Positions 55,373-64,000 of a stretch of DNA of 64,000 bases are shown in pieces. The notes beneath the pieces were generated by a model, which was given only the letters and a program-made list of their open reading frames with translations, was not told the DNA's origin and did no database searches. Location of the stretch: the NCBI RefSeq assembly GCF_002941025.1, contig NZ_PTJS01000001.1, positions 6,551,766 through 6,615,765 on the forward strand. Direction: 5' to 3'. This DNA is from Streptomyces sp. QL37 (GTDB lineage Bacteria > Actinomycetota > Actinomycetes > Streptomycetales > Streptomycetaceae). Numbering within the stretch: the stretch's first letter is position 1; each line of letters begins with the position of its first letter. The position numbers were made by a program, and so were the translations under genes.

Positions 55373-56302
55373 GTGCAGCAGCACCTCCCCTCCGGCGACA
55401 TCTCCCCGCGCCGCCACCGGATGTCGAAGAGCCGCTCCCGCACCGTCAAGGGCGCCCTGGCGGCAGCGGCGGCGACCGCCGGTCTGCTCACCGCGCTCGT
55501 CCCCGGCGGAGCCCAGGCCGCCGACAATCCGTACGAGCGCGGTCCGGCGCCGAGCAACTCGAGCATCGAGGCGATCCGCGGTTCCTACTCCACGTCCCAG
55601 ACGTCCGTGTCGTCGCTCAGCGTCAGAGGCTTCGGCGGCGGGACGATCTACTACCCGACGTCCACCTCGGACGGGACGTTCGGGGCGGTCGTCATCTCGC
55701 CCGGTTTCACCGCCTACGAGTCGAGCATCGCGTGGCTCGGTCCGCGTCTGGCCTCGCAGGGCTTCGTGGTGTTCACCATCGACACCAACACCACGCTGGA
55801 CCAGCCGGCCAGCCGCGGTGACCAACTGCTCGCCGCTCTCGACTACTTGACCGAGGACAGCTCGGTGCGCAGCCGGGTCGACTCCTCCCGGCTGGGTGTG
55901 ATGGGCCACTCCATGGGTGGCGGTGGCACGCTGGAGGCCGCCAAGGACCGTCCCTCGCTGAAGGCGGCGATCCCGCTGACCGGCTGGAACACGGACAAGA
56001 CGTGGCCGGAGGTGCAGACCCCGACCCTGGTCGTCGGAGCCGACGGTGACACGGTCGCTTCTGTCACCACGCATTCGAAGCCGTTCTACAACTCGCTGCC
56101 GAGCTCGCTGGACAAGGCGTACCTGGAGCTCCGGGGTGCCACCCACTTCACCCCGAACACGTCCAACACGACGATCGCGAAGTACAGCATCTCGTGGCTG
56201 AAGCGCTTCATCGACAACGACACCCGCTACGAGCAGTTCCTCTGCCCGATCCCGTCGGCCAGCCTGACGATCGCGGAGTACCGGGGCAACTGCCCGCACT
56301 GA
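55373..56302 (+). CDS. Secreted polyester hydrolase, PETase-like cutinase (second tandem copy)
   Basis: A 309-residue paralogue of the preceding gene, with the same start context and signal peptide ([20 protein letters not shown]). The triad is in GHSMGGGG (Ser180), [10 protein letters not shown] (Asp) and GATHFTPN (His258). The loop after the catalytic Asp differs: [11 protein letters not shown] instead of [11 protein letters not shown], which may affect substrate binding. Over 170 bases near the 3' end it is identical to the first copy (56079-56248 and 54891-55060). Confidence 0.9.
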   Translation: MQQHLPSGDISPRRHRMSKSRSRTVKGALAAAAATAGLLTALVPGGAQAADNPYERGPAPSNSSIEAIRGSYSTSQTSVSSLSVRGFGGGTIYYPTSTSDGTFGAVVISPGFTAYESSIAWLGPRLASQGFVVFTIDTNTTLDQPASRGDQLLAALDYLTEDSSVRSRVDSSRLGVMGHSMGGGGTLEAAKDRPSLKAAIPLTGWNTDKTWPEVQTPTLVVGADGDTVASVTTHSKPFYNSLPSSLDKAYLELRGATHFTPNTSNTTIAKYSISWLKRFIDNDTRYEQFLCPIPSASLTIAEYRGNCPH

Positions 56303-56316
56303 TCCGGGGGGAGACC

Positions 56317-56349
56317 GGGGCCGGACCGCGCGTACCGCGGTCCGGCCCC
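56317..56349 (+). terminator. Terminator behind the second polyester hydrolase
   Basis: A 14-bp stem (56317-56330 with 56336-56349) with a 5-base loop lies 14 bases after the stop. It also stands 17 bases past the stop of the convergent alpha/beta hydrolase gene and may serve both. Confidence 0.75.
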
Positions 56350-56366
56350 TTCTCGTCGCCCGGGTC

Positions 56367-57140
56367 TCAGCCGCGCGCGAGGAAGGCCGCGACGGTCCCG
56401 GCGAATCCGGGATCGCGCACCACCGTCAGGTGGTCGCCCGGCAGCACGGTCAGCTCCGCCCCGGGGATCGCCGAGGCCAGCACCTCGGGCCGGGTCGCGA
56501 GGGGATCGCTCGCACCGGCCAGGACCAGCGTGGGGACCGCGATGCGGTCGAGCGGGAGCGCGTCCCGGTGCACCGCCCGTATCTGCGCGGCCAGCGCCAG
56601 CCGGTCGCCGCCCGCCGTGTCGGCCAGCACCCGGAACGCCCGGGTCCGTTCGGGCGCGTCCGCCGCGTCGTCGGCCGTCAGCGCCGCCGACACCAGCTCG
56701 GGCGGCATCACCCGGGTGTCCAGACCGCCCACCTCCACCGCGCCGGCGCCGATCCCCCCGGCCACCAGGCGGCTGACACGGGTGTCCTCCGCAGCGGCCA
56801 GGACCGCCACCACCGCGCCCATGGAATACCCCACGAGATGCACGTGGTCGGCGCCGATGCGGTCGATGAGCAGACGTACGTCACGGGCCATCAGCGACTC
56901 GCCGTAGTGGGCGTCGTCGTGCGGCCGGTCCGACTCGCCGTGGCCCCGCGCGTCCAGGGCGTACACCCGCCGGCCCCGCGCCACGAGCGCCTCGACGACG
57001 CCGGGTCCCTCCCAGTTCAGCCGGGCGTGCGCGGCGAAGCCGTGCAGCAGGACCACCGGGGGCAGGGCGGTGTCCGGGTTGCGCGACCAGGACCAGTAAC
57101 GCAGGGTCAAACCATCGTGTGTACGCAATTCATCAGTCAT
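56367..57140 (-). CDS. Alpha/beta-fold hydrolase
   Basis: The 257-residue protein has VVLLHGFAAHARLNWEGPG, the nucleophile elbow VGYSMGAVVAVL (Ser), an acid in LVLAGASDPLATRPE and the His in LPGDHLTVVRDPGF. It has no signal peptide. Substrate unknown; fold and triad are clear. The start is ATG, 160 bases from the divergent LuxR gene. Confidence 0.85.
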   Translation of the reverse strand: MTDELRTHDGLTLRYWSWSRNPDTALPPVVLLHGFAAHARLNWEGPGVVEALVARGRRVYALDARGHGESDRPHDDAHYGESLMARDVRLLIDRIGADHVHLVGYSMGAVVAVLAAAEDTRVSRLVAGGIGAGAVEVGGLDTRVMPPELVSAALTADDAADAPERTRAFRVLADTAGGDRLALAAQIRAVHRDALPLDRIAVPTLVLAGASDPLATRPEVLASAIPGAELTVLPGDHLTVVRDPGFAGTVAAFLARG

Positions 57141-57300
57141 GCACCGACGTTACGGGCGGCCGCGGCGGAACGGGCCGGGACTGTGCCCCGGCACAGCGAG
57201 GCCGCCGTTCCGTTGGGAGCCCGCACCGCTCCGGGCCGGCCGGGAACAGGGAGCGGACGCGAGCCTTCCGACGCTGTTTACGCGGAAGTAACGTGAGAGC

Positions 57301-60051
57301 GTGACCCCATCGACGACCGTGCACAGTCCGCTCCGGCTGTACGGCCGCAGCGGTGAACTGGCCATCCTGGAAACCCTGTTGGGACGGCTGCGGGCAGGGG
57401 ACGGCGGAGCGCTCGTGCTGACCTCGCCGCCCGGCCTCGGCCGTACCGCCCTGCTGCGGCAGGCCGCCGCCCACTACCTCGGAAGGCACGGCGGCCCCGT
57501 CCTGTACGCCGCCGCGGCCCCCACCGAACAGCGACTGCCCTACAGCGGGCTGCACGCCCTCCTCTGCTCCGCCCCCGGCCCGCTGCCCGTCACGCCCGAC
57601 ACCATCCTGGGCTCCGGGATCACCCCGGGCGGGCTGCTCGGCCTGCTGCGGGGCCTGGGCGCCGAACAGCCCCTGCTGGTCTGCGTGGACGACGCGCACG
57701 CCTGGGACCCCGACTCCCGCGCCGCACTCGGCTTCGCCGCCCGCAGACTCGGCGCGGGCAGCCGGGTCGCGGTGGTGATCGGCGCGGCCGACGAGACCGC
57801 CTTCGCCGGACTGCCCGCGCTGCGCCTCGGCCCGCTCGACGACGACGCGGCGACCGCGCTCCTGGACCGGCTCACCGACGGCACGGCCGATGTCGACCCC
57901 GTCGTACGCAGCGAACTCCTGCGCGAGGCGGCGGGCAACCCACGGCTGCTGGCCGGACTGGTCGGCCGTCTCACCCCGGGGCAGCTGGCGGGGCGCACCG
58001 CGCTGCCGTACCCGCTCCCCGGCGCCGAGGGGGTCCTCGACGCCCACGCCGAGCACCTGGACGGCCTCCCCTCCGACAGCCGCACACTGCTCCTGCTGGC
58101 GGCAGCCGCGGAGGAACACGAGCCGGACGGGGCCGGAGCCGACGCGGCCCTGCTGCTGCGGGCAGGCGCCCGGGCGGGGCTGGCGACGGCGCACCTCGAC
58201 CGGGTGCTCTTCGCGCCCGCAGGGACCGCCGGGGCACTCCAACGCGCCGGCAGCCGCGTGCACTTCAGCCACCCGCTGCTGCGCCGCGCGGTCCTGCACC
58301 GGGCGCCGCCGGGCCGCCGCCGGGCCGTGCACGAACTGCTCGCCGGGCTGCTCACCGGGCCCGGCTCCGCCCCGCTGCCCGCGCTCGTGCAGCTGGCCTG
58401 CGCCGCGCCCGGGCCGGACGCCGCGCTCGCCGGGCGGCTGGAGGCCGCGGCCACCGCCCCGCGCCCGCACGGCGAACGGTCGGCGGCGCTGGCCCGCGCC
58501 GCCGCGCTCTCCACCGACGAGGCCCTGCGCGCCGCCCGGTTCACCGCCGCCGCCGAGCAGGCGCGGCTGGCCGGCGACACCGGCCGGGCCCGCGCCATGC
58601 TGGCCCGCGTCGGCCCCCACCTCGCCGGAGGCGCCGCACCGTACGTACGCGGCATGCTCGCCCTGCGCGACGGGCCGGCGGCCGACGCCCGCGAGGCGCT
58701 CCTGACCGCGGCGGAGCTGCTCGCCCCGCACGATCCCCGCCGCACCCTGGACGCCCTGTTCGGCGCGGCGGAGGCGGCGTGGGACATGGGGGACGCCATC
58801 GCGTACCTGGACGCCATGAACCGCATCCCCGTCGCCGCCGCCGACCGGTCCATGGCGCAGTACCGCGCCGGGATGTGCGCCGTGCTCGCCGGGCACCCCG
58901 ACCGGGGCCACGCCCTCCTGCGGTGCTGCCTCGACTCCGCCGACCGGGCCGAGGACGCCGGGGAGCTCCTGCGGGCGGGCGCCTCGGCCCTGGTGCTCGG
59001 CGAGGTCGACGCGGCCTGCCGGGCCGGGGCCCGCGCCCTCGCCGTCGTACGCCTCCGGGGGCCCGAAGCCCTGCTGCCGCACGCCCTGGAGCAGCTCGCC
59101 TACGCCGAACTGCGCTCCGGACAGCACGCCAGGGCCCGGGCCCACGCGCTGGAAGGGCTGCACGCCGCACGCCGCACCGGGCAGCAGAACTCCGCCACCC
59201 ATCTGCACTCCGTGCTCGCGCTCGCCGCCTCGGTGGAGGGGCCCGCCGAGGCGTGCGCCGCCCACGCCGACGCGGCGCTGGCCGGGGCGGGGCCGCACGG
59301 TCTGGCCCAGGCCGCCATGCTCGCCACCTGGGCGGTCGCCCGCGCGGACCTGGCGGCCGGGCGGCCCGGCGAGGCGGCGGCCCGGCTCGGCCCGCTGGTC
59401 AGGCCGGGGCCGGGGACGGGGCACTTCGCCACCCGGATGCTCGCCGTGCCGTGCTACGTCGAGGCGATGGTGCTCTCCGGCCGCGCGGACGAAGGGGCCG
59501 GTGAACTCGCCGTGGCGGTCCAGGAGTTCGCGTTGTGGACCGCCCGGACGACCGACCCCCAGGTCCCCGCCCAGCTGGCCCGCTGCCGCGCCCTGCTGGC
59601 ACCGCCCGAGGAGGCCGCCGCACGGTACGAGGAGGCGCTGGCGCACCACGACCGCGCGGGCGGAGACTTCGAACGCGCCCGCACCCGGCTGCTCCACGGC
59701 CAGTTGCTGCGCCGACTGCGCCGCACCCGCGAGGCGCGCGGCCCGCTGCGCGACGCGCTGGTCGCCTTCGAGCGCTGTTCGGCCCGTGTCTGGGCCGAAC
59801 GGGCGGGCGGGGAACTGCGGGCCGCCGGGGAGGCGGTGGACGTGCCGGACCAGAGCGGCCCCGGGCCGCTGGCGGGGCTGACCCCCCAGCAGCAGCGGAT
59901 CGCCCGCTGTGTCGCGGAGGGCGCCACCAACCGTGAGGTGGCGGTGCGGCTCTCGGTGAGCCCGCGGACCGTCGACCACCATCTCCGCAACGTCTTCGCG
60001 GCGCTCGGGGTACGGTCACGGACCGAGCTCGCGAGGCTGCTGGACCGCTAG
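57301..60051 (+). CDS. Large ATP-binding LuxR-family regulator (LAL type)
   Basis: A 916-residue transcription factor. The N-terminal AAA/STAND-like ATPase shows LYGRSGELAILETLLGRL, Walker A TSPPGLGRTALLRQ and Walker B LLVCVDDAHAWDPDS. A long Ala-rich helical region with TPR-like repeats follows, then a C-terminal LuxR helix-turn-helix: LTPQQQRIARCVAEGATNRE and SPRTVDHHLRNVFAALGVRS. The GTG start is preceded by a modest ribosome site. LAL regulators often activate specialised metabolism or sugar use; its targets are unknown and it is 14 kb from the RiPP cluster. Confidence 0.9.
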   Translation: MTPSTTVHSPLRLYGRSGELAILETLLGRLRAGDGGALVLTSPPGLGRTALLRQAAAHYLGRHGGPVLYAAAAPTEQRLPYSGLHALLCSAPGPLPVTPDTILGSGITPGGLLGLLRGLGAEQPLLVCVDDAHAWDPDSRAALGFAARRLGAGSRVAVVIGAADETAFAGLPALRLGPLDDDAATALLDRLTDGTADVDPVVRSELLREAAGNPRLLAGLVGRLTPGQLAGRTALPYPLPGAEGVLDAHAEHLDGLPSDSRTLLLLAAAAEEHEPDGAGADAALLLRAGARAGLATAHLDRVLFAPAGTAGALQRAGSRVHFSHPLLRRAVLHRAPPGRRRAVHELLAGLLTGPGSAPLPALVQLACAAPGPDAALAGRLEAAATAPRPHGERSAALARAAALSTDEALRAARFTAAAEQARLAGDTGRARAMLARVGPHLAGGAAPYVRGMLALRDGPAADAREALLTAAELLAPHDPRRTLDALFGAAEAAWDMGDAIAYLDAMNRIPVAAADRSMAQYRAGMCAVLAGHPDRGHALLRCCLDSADRAEDAGELLRAGASALVLGEVDAACRAGARALAVVRLRGPEALLPHALEQLAYAELRSGQHARARAHALEGLHAARRTGQQNSATHLHSVLALAASVEGPAEACAAHADAALAGAGPHGLAQAAMLATWAVARADLAAGRPGEAAARLGPLVRPGPGTGHFATRMLAVPCYVEAMVLSGRADEGAGELAVAVQEFALWTARTTDPQVPAQLARCRALLAPPEEAAARYEEALAHHDRAGGDFERARTRLLHGQLLRRLRRTREARGPLRDALVAFERCSARVWAERAGGELRAAGEAVDVPDQSGPGPLAGLTPQQQRIARCVAEGATNREVAVRLSVSPRTVDHHLRNVFAALGVRSRTELARLLDR

Positions 60052-60261
60052 GGCCTCCCGTCCGGAACAGGCCCGACTCCCGGGGGCGGAGCGAGGTTGC
60101 AGGACCGTGATGAGAAGAACCGCGCACACCTCTAGGTACCGACCGGGCGGTATGCCATTCTGCGGTCGTCAGGATCGATCGGTGTGCGCCCGCCCAATGC
60201 GGGCGGGGCGCACACCGGGGCCGGCCCAACCTCGGCCGGCCGATTCCCGGTGGAGGCCGCC

Positions 60262-61608
60262 ATGCCACAGGTCGTACGTTCACGGATCAGGGCGCTGCAC
60301 GGACCGCCCCCCGTAGCGCCGTTGCCGCACCGCTTCCGGTCCCTGGCCGACCGTGAGGCCGTAGCAGTGCTCCACCGGGCGGCCCGTGGGCTGCTGGAGG
60401 CGCTGCCGGAGCTCACGGACCGGCTGGTCGAGGCGTTGCGGGAGCAGGAGCCCGCCTACCGCGCCGCGATGGAGACCGAGCCCGCCGAGATCTGGCAGGA
60501 GGTCCACCACTCGCTGCGGCACAACGTCGCCTCGCTCATCCAGCCCCGCGAGTTCCGGGACGCCGCCCACCGCACCTCCCGGTGGATCGGCGAGAGCAGG
60601 GCCGAGCAGGGCGTACCGCTCGACGCGGTCATGCACGCCTTCCGGATGGGCGGCGCGATGGTCTGGCAGGACCTGGTCGACGACACGGCCCGGCGCCACC
60701 CCGAGGACACCCGGCTGCTGGTCCATGTCGCCGCGGACGTCTGGAACTTCGTCGACGAGCACTGCGGCGTGGTGGCCGAGGCCTACCGGCAGGCCGAGCG
60801 GCGGCTCTCCTGGCGCCGCGAGAACCAGCAGCGCCTGATGACCGCGGCCCTGCTGGACGGCACCGCCCGGATCGCGGACCTGCCGGACGCCGCGGCGATG
60901 CTGGGCCTCCCGGTGCAGGGGCGTTACGCCGTACTCGCGGTCGCCGGGGCCCGCCGCGCCCCGCACGGCGCCGGGCGTCCGCCGGTCGCCCTGGCCGAGG
61001 GGACGCCCGCCCTCTGGCACTCGGCGGGGGAGGTGGAGCTGGCGGTCCTGCCGCTGGGGACGGTCCCGGTGGCGGCGGAGCCCGAGCCACCGGGCGACGG
61101 CGACACCGAGGCCGCACCCGCCTCCGTCCCGCCCGCCGACGGTGAACTCGCCGCGCTGGCCGACGGCCTGACGGTGCCTCCGGGAACCCGCGTCGGCATC
61201 AGCTCGGTGGTCGACGGACTCGCCTCCGTCGGTGACGCGCGGCGCCTCGCGGAGACGGCGCTGCGCACCTGCCCGGCTTCCGGCGGCACCGTCCTGCTCG
61301 ACGAGCACCTGCCCGCCGCGCTCGTCGTCTCCTCGCCCGGCCTCGGGACGGCGCTCGCCGACCGGGTACTCGGACCGCTGGACCGGCTCGACCCGGCGGA
61401 CCGGGACGTGCTCATCGAGACGCTGACCGCGTGGCTCGACTCGGACGGCTCGGCCCAGCGGGCCGGAGCGAAGCTGTACTGCCACCGCAACACGGTCCTG
61501 AACCGGCTGCGGCGGTTCGAGCAGCTGACGGGCCGCTGTCTGACACGGCCGTCCGACGCCGTCGAGGTGTCCCTGGCGCTGGCGGCACGGCGGCTGCTGG
61601 CGGGCTGA
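60262..61608 (+). CDS. PucR/CdaR-type transcriptional regulator
   Basis: The 448-residue protein has an N-terminal helical domain ([20 protein letters not shown] ... [20 protein letters not shown]) of the RsbRD-like type, a GGDEF-like middle and the C-terminal PucR helix-turn-helix ([20 protein letters not shown]). The ATG follows GGAGGCCGCC. It is encoded just before a solute symporter, which may be its target. Confidence 0.87.
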   Translation: MPQVVRSRIRALHGPPPVAPLPHRFRSLADREAVAVLHRAARGLLEALPELTDRLVEALREQEPAYRAAMETEPAEIWQEVHHSLRHNVASLIQPREFRDAAHRTSRWIGESRAEQGVPLDAVMHAFRMGGAMVWQDLVDDTARRHPEDTRLLVHVAADVWNFVDEHCGVVAEAYRQAERRLSWRRENQQRLMTAALLDGTARIADLPDAAAMLGLPVQGRYAVLAVAGARRAPHGAGRPPVALAEGTPALWHSAGEVELAVLPLGTVPVAAEPEPPGDGDTEAAPASVPPADGELAALADGLTVPPGTRVGISSVVDGLASVGDARRLAETALRTCPASGGTVLLDEHLPAALVVSSPGLGTALADRVLGPLDRLDPADRDVLIETLTAWLDSDGSAQRAGAKLYCHRNTVLNRLRRFEQLTGRCLTRPSDAVEVSLALAARRLLAG

Positions 61609-61868
61609 GCGCGGCTGCCCGCGGCGGCGGGGGAGCCTCGAGGGGTGCCGGGCCACGGGGGAGCCGGGCCCCGGGAAGCCGGGTCGCGGGGGCGGCCTCC
61701 CCCGGACCCGGGGCCCGCCGACTGTGCGGCGGCACAGTCCTGTGCCGGGTGGGCTGTACCCGCGCCGCGCCCCGTCCCGGCCCCCTGTGCCGCACCCGCC
61801 CCGCCTGGTGCCATGGCGCGCATGTCTTCAGCTGCCCCTTGCACAGCCGTACCGGCGGAGCGGATCCG

Positions 61869-63464
61869 GTGAGCGGCGCGATCGACGCCCGGTCCCTCGC
61901 CGTGGTGATCTTCCTCGCCTTCGTCGCCGTGTCCCTGCTGCTGTGCGGACTCGCCGCCGCCGACCAGGACGATCCGGAACACTTCTACGCGGGCGGCGCC
62001 ACCCTCGGCCCCGTCGGCGCCGGACTGGCCATCGCCGGCGACTACGTCTCCGCCGCCACCCTGCTCTCCACCACCGGATCCGTGGCACTCGCCGGATTCG
62101 ACGGCCTGCTGTTCGCCCTGGCGACGGTCGCCTCACTGGCCCTCGTCATGCGCCTCTTCGCCGAACGGCTGCGCCGAAAAGGCGTGTTCACCATGGGGGA
62201 CTTCCTCGCCGACCGGCTCGGCGACGGGTCCGTACGCCGTGCGCTCGGCGTGGCCACCCTTGTCGTACTGGCCCCTCTGCTGCTCGTACAGCTCACCACC
62301 GCCGGCCGCGTCATGACCTCCATGTTCGGGCTGCCCGACGGAGCTCTCACCGGCTGCACCGTCGCCAGTGGCGCACTGATGGTCTGCTACTCGGCGTTCG
62401 GCGGGATGCGGGGCACCGGCTACATCCAGATCCTCAAGGTGGCCGTCGTCCTCGGAGCGGTCACCCTGCTCGCGGGACTCGTCCTCGCCCGCTTCGACTG
62501 GTCCCCGTTCGCCCTCTTCGACGCCGCCCGGGCGGGCAGCGGGGCGGGCGGCGCCTACGCGCGCCCCGGCCTTCAGTTCGGCCACGGACTCGCCGGCGGG
62601 CTCGACCTGATCGGCTTCCAGGCCACCCTCCTGCTCGGCGCCGCCTGCATGCCGCACATCATGATGCGGCTCCACCCGGTCCGCGACGCCTGGACCGCCC
62701 GCCGGGCCGGCATCTGGGCCGTCGGCCCCGTCGCCCTGCTCTGCGTCGGCATCGTCATCGTCGGACTCGGAGCCTCCGCCCTGGTGGGCCGGGAGCTGCT
62801 GCACGCCGCCGACCCGGCCGGCGGCACCTCCCTGCTGATGGTGACCAGCGCCCTGGACCCGGGTGCGGCCGGTCCCCGCGACAGCCCTCTGTTCGCACTC
62901 GTGGCCTGCGCCGCGTTCGCCACCACGCTCGCCGCCGTCGCCGGGATCACCCTGGCCGCCGCCTCTTCCCTGGCCCGCGACTTCACGGTGAAGTCGGGCG
63001 CCCAGGGCGAGGGCAAGGCCTCCAGCAGGGAGATCCGGCGCGCCCGCTGGGCCGTCGTCGGCATCGGGGCACTCGCCGTCCTCCTCTCGGCGTACACCCA
63101 CGACCGCAACCCCCAGGTGCTGCTCTCCCTGTCCTTCGCGGCGGCGGCCTCGGTCCTGCCGCCCGTCCTGCTGTACGCCCTGTTCCGGCCGCGCTTCAAC
63201 GCCCGCGGGGTGCGATGGACCGTGTACGGGACGCTTCCGCTGATCGGGATCCTGATGGTCCTGTCCCCGGCGTTCTCCGGCACACCGATCGCGCTCTTCC
63301 CGGAGTGGGACTTCGACGTCTTCCCGCTCCAGACCCCGGGCCTGGTCACGATCCCCGCGGGATTCCTGCTCGGGCTGCTGGGATCGGGGAAGGACCCCGA
63401 CGCGGCGCCCGACGACCGGCACCGCCACCGGATCCGCCGGGCACCCGTACGCGACGGCGCCTGA
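61869..63464 (+). CDS. Sodium:solute symporter (SSS family, acetate-permease-like)
   Basis: The 531-residue protein has about thirteen helices. FYAGGATLGPVGAGLAIAGD with DYVSAATLLSTTGSVALAGF is close to the ActP group of cation/acetate symporters. GGMRGTGYIQILKVAVVLGA and AAFATTLAAVAGITLAAASS are further family stretches. The GTG start follows GGAG and is more plausible than long upstream extensions. A short-chain carboxylate substrate is likely. Confidence 0.87.
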   Translation: MSGAIDARSLAVVIFLAFVAVSLLLCGLAAADQDDPEHFYAGGATLGPVGAGLAIAGDYVSAATLLSTTGSVALAGFDGLLFALATVASLALVMRLFAERLRRKGVFTMGDFLADRLGDGSVRRALGVATLVVLAPLLLVQLTTAGRVMTSMFGLPDGALTGCTVASGALMVCYSAFGGMRGTGYIQILKVAVVLGAVTLLAGLVLARFDWSPFALFDAARAGSGAGGAYARPGLQFGHGLAGGLDLIGFQATLLLGAACMPHIMMRLHPVRDAWTARRAGIWAVGPVALLCVGIVIVGLGASALVGRELLHAADPAGGTSLLMVTSALDPGAAGPRDSPLFALVACAAFATTLAAVAGITLAAASSLARDFTVKSGAQGEGKASSREIRRARWAVVGIGALAVLLSAYTHDRNPQVLLSLSFAAAASVLPPVLLYALFRPRFNARGVRWTVYGTLPLIGILMVLSPAFSGTPIALFPEWDFDVFPLQTPGLVTIPAGFLLGLLGSGKDPDAAPDDRHRHRIRRAPVRDGA

Positions 63465-63482
63465 GCGCGATCCCGGAAGGCG

Positions 63483-64000
63483 CTACAGGCCGAGCTCGGC
63501 CGTGTGCAGCCGGGCCAGCGCGTCCTTGTCGCCCTCCAGCTCCACCCGGGCCGCGTCCTGCCGCCCGGCGGCGAACAGCAGCAGCTCACCCGGCTCCCCG
63601 GTGACCGTCACCACCGGGGTGCCCTTGTGGGCCACCGCCGTCTGACCGTCCGGGCGGCGCAGCACCAGCCCCACCGGGGCCCGGCGGCCCAGCATCCGTG
63701 CCGTCTTCTCCGTACGCGACCACAACACGTCGGCGAAGACCGGATCGAGGTCCCGCTGCGACCAGTCGGGCTGGGCCCGGCGCACGTCCTCCGCGTGGAT
63801 GTAGAACTCGACGGTGTTGGCCGCCTCGTCCAGCTGCTTCAGACCGAAGGGCGAGAAACGCGGGGGACCCGTTCGGATGAGCTGGATCAGCTCCTCGTAC
63901 GGCTTGGCGGCGAATTCGGCCTGGACCCGCTCCAGCCGGTTCTTCAGAGCACCCAGCATGATCCCGCCCGCCGCGTCGGCGCGGCGTTCACGAACCACGA
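63483..64000 (-). CDS. TIGR03085-like protein, N-terminal part outside the window
   Basis: About 172 C-terminal residues are visible; the frame runs off the right edge. AAKPYEELIQLIRTGPPRFS and ANTVEFYIHAEDVRRAQPDW match the TIGR03085 / maleylpyruvate-isomerase-like DinB-fold family, whose His residues bind metal. VVRERRADAAGG at the edge lies in the middle of the domain, so a GTG there is not the true start. Function unknown; some relatives use mycothiol. Confidence 0.75.
   Translation of the reverse strand, partial: VVRERRADAAGGIMLGALKNRLERVQAEFAAKPYEELIQLIRTGPPRFSPFGLKQLDEAANTVEFYIHAEDVRRAQPDWSQRDLDPVFADVLWSRTEKTARMLGRRAPVGLVLRRPDGQTAVAHKGTPVVTVTGEPGELLLFAAGRQDAARVELEGDKDALARLHTAELGL

Noticed and set aside
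57133..59982. Minus-strand open frame of 949 codons opposite the LuxR-family gene
   Set aside because: Composition is Gly/Arg/Gln-rich low complexity and the LuxR protein on the plus strand has clear Walker and helix-turn-helix motifs.
1..64000. tRNA, rRNA, CRISPR arrays, insertion sequences and attachment sites
   Set aside because: I looked for cloverleaf-like sequences, regularly spaced repeats and transposase or integrase motifs and saw none that hold up; only the divIVA-ileS duplication looks like a recent rearrangement.

Overview
The window is a stretch of Streptomyces-type chromosome: about 70% G+C, frequent GTG starts, tightly coupled genes, and gene orders typical of that genus. It opens inside the division and cell-wall (dcw) cluster, in the order murD (5' end missing), ftsW, murG, ftsQ, ftsZ, pgeF/ylmD, ylmE, sepF, yggT, divIVA. 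Convergent to divIVA lies ileS, which carries a textbook actinobacterial T-box leader. Between the two genes is an unusual rearrangement: the 3' ends of both genes and their terminators are present twice, and a perfect 73-bp inverted repeat sits in the second copy.

From 14.5 to 34.3 kb the backbone is housekeeping: a Lys/Ala-tailed DksA-like protein, lspA, an RluD-type pseudouridine synthase, a GNAT enzyme, a CPA1 antiporter, an MscS channel, a small hydrolase, a Tat-exported PhoD phosphatase, a membrane-anchored DsbA-like thioredoxin, a DUF2252 protein, dnaE, a NYN-domain protein, an ABC exporter and a DUF2567-like membrane protein.

From 34.5 to 43.2 kb a compact RiPP gene cluster interrupts this backbone. 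A 41-residue precursor gene (34779-34904) has a very acidic leader and the C-terminus VAFHAFRFKN. It is followed by seven same-strand genes that overlap or lie within a few bases of each other: MFS exporter, arginase-fold (UPF0489-like) protein fused to TPR repeats, B12-binding radical SAM enzyme, DUF692/MNIO iron oxygenase, MNIO partner protein, JmjC-type oxygenase and a lone TldD-like protease. Phe-Arg-Phe in the core, ortho-hydroxylation by an MNIO, biaryl coupling by a B12 radical SAM enzyme, Arg-to-Orn conversion by a peptide arginase and a further hydroxylation would give ortho-Tyr-(hydroxy)Orn-ortho-Tyr with a biaryl bridge. That is the skeleton of the antibiotic biphenomycin, so I read this as a biphenomycin-type RiPP cluster. 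This is inference from motifs and the core sequence.

From 43.2 to 48.1 kb come a CsbD-like protein, a second DksA-type zinc-finger protein, a YbaK/EbsC deacylase, a LON-domain protein and two less-known genes. The histidine operon (hisD-hisC-hisB-small membrane protein-hisH-priA-ridA-hisF) runs from 48.3 to 54.0 kb. It is followed by two tandem secreted polyester hydrolases of the cutinase/PETase-like type, clearly a duplication with gene conversion. The window ends with an alpha/beta hydrolase, a large LuxR-family ATPase regulator, a PucR/CdaR-type regulator, a sodium:solute symporter and the C-terminal part of a TIGR03085-like protein. I saw no tRNA, rRNA, CRISPR array or transposase.
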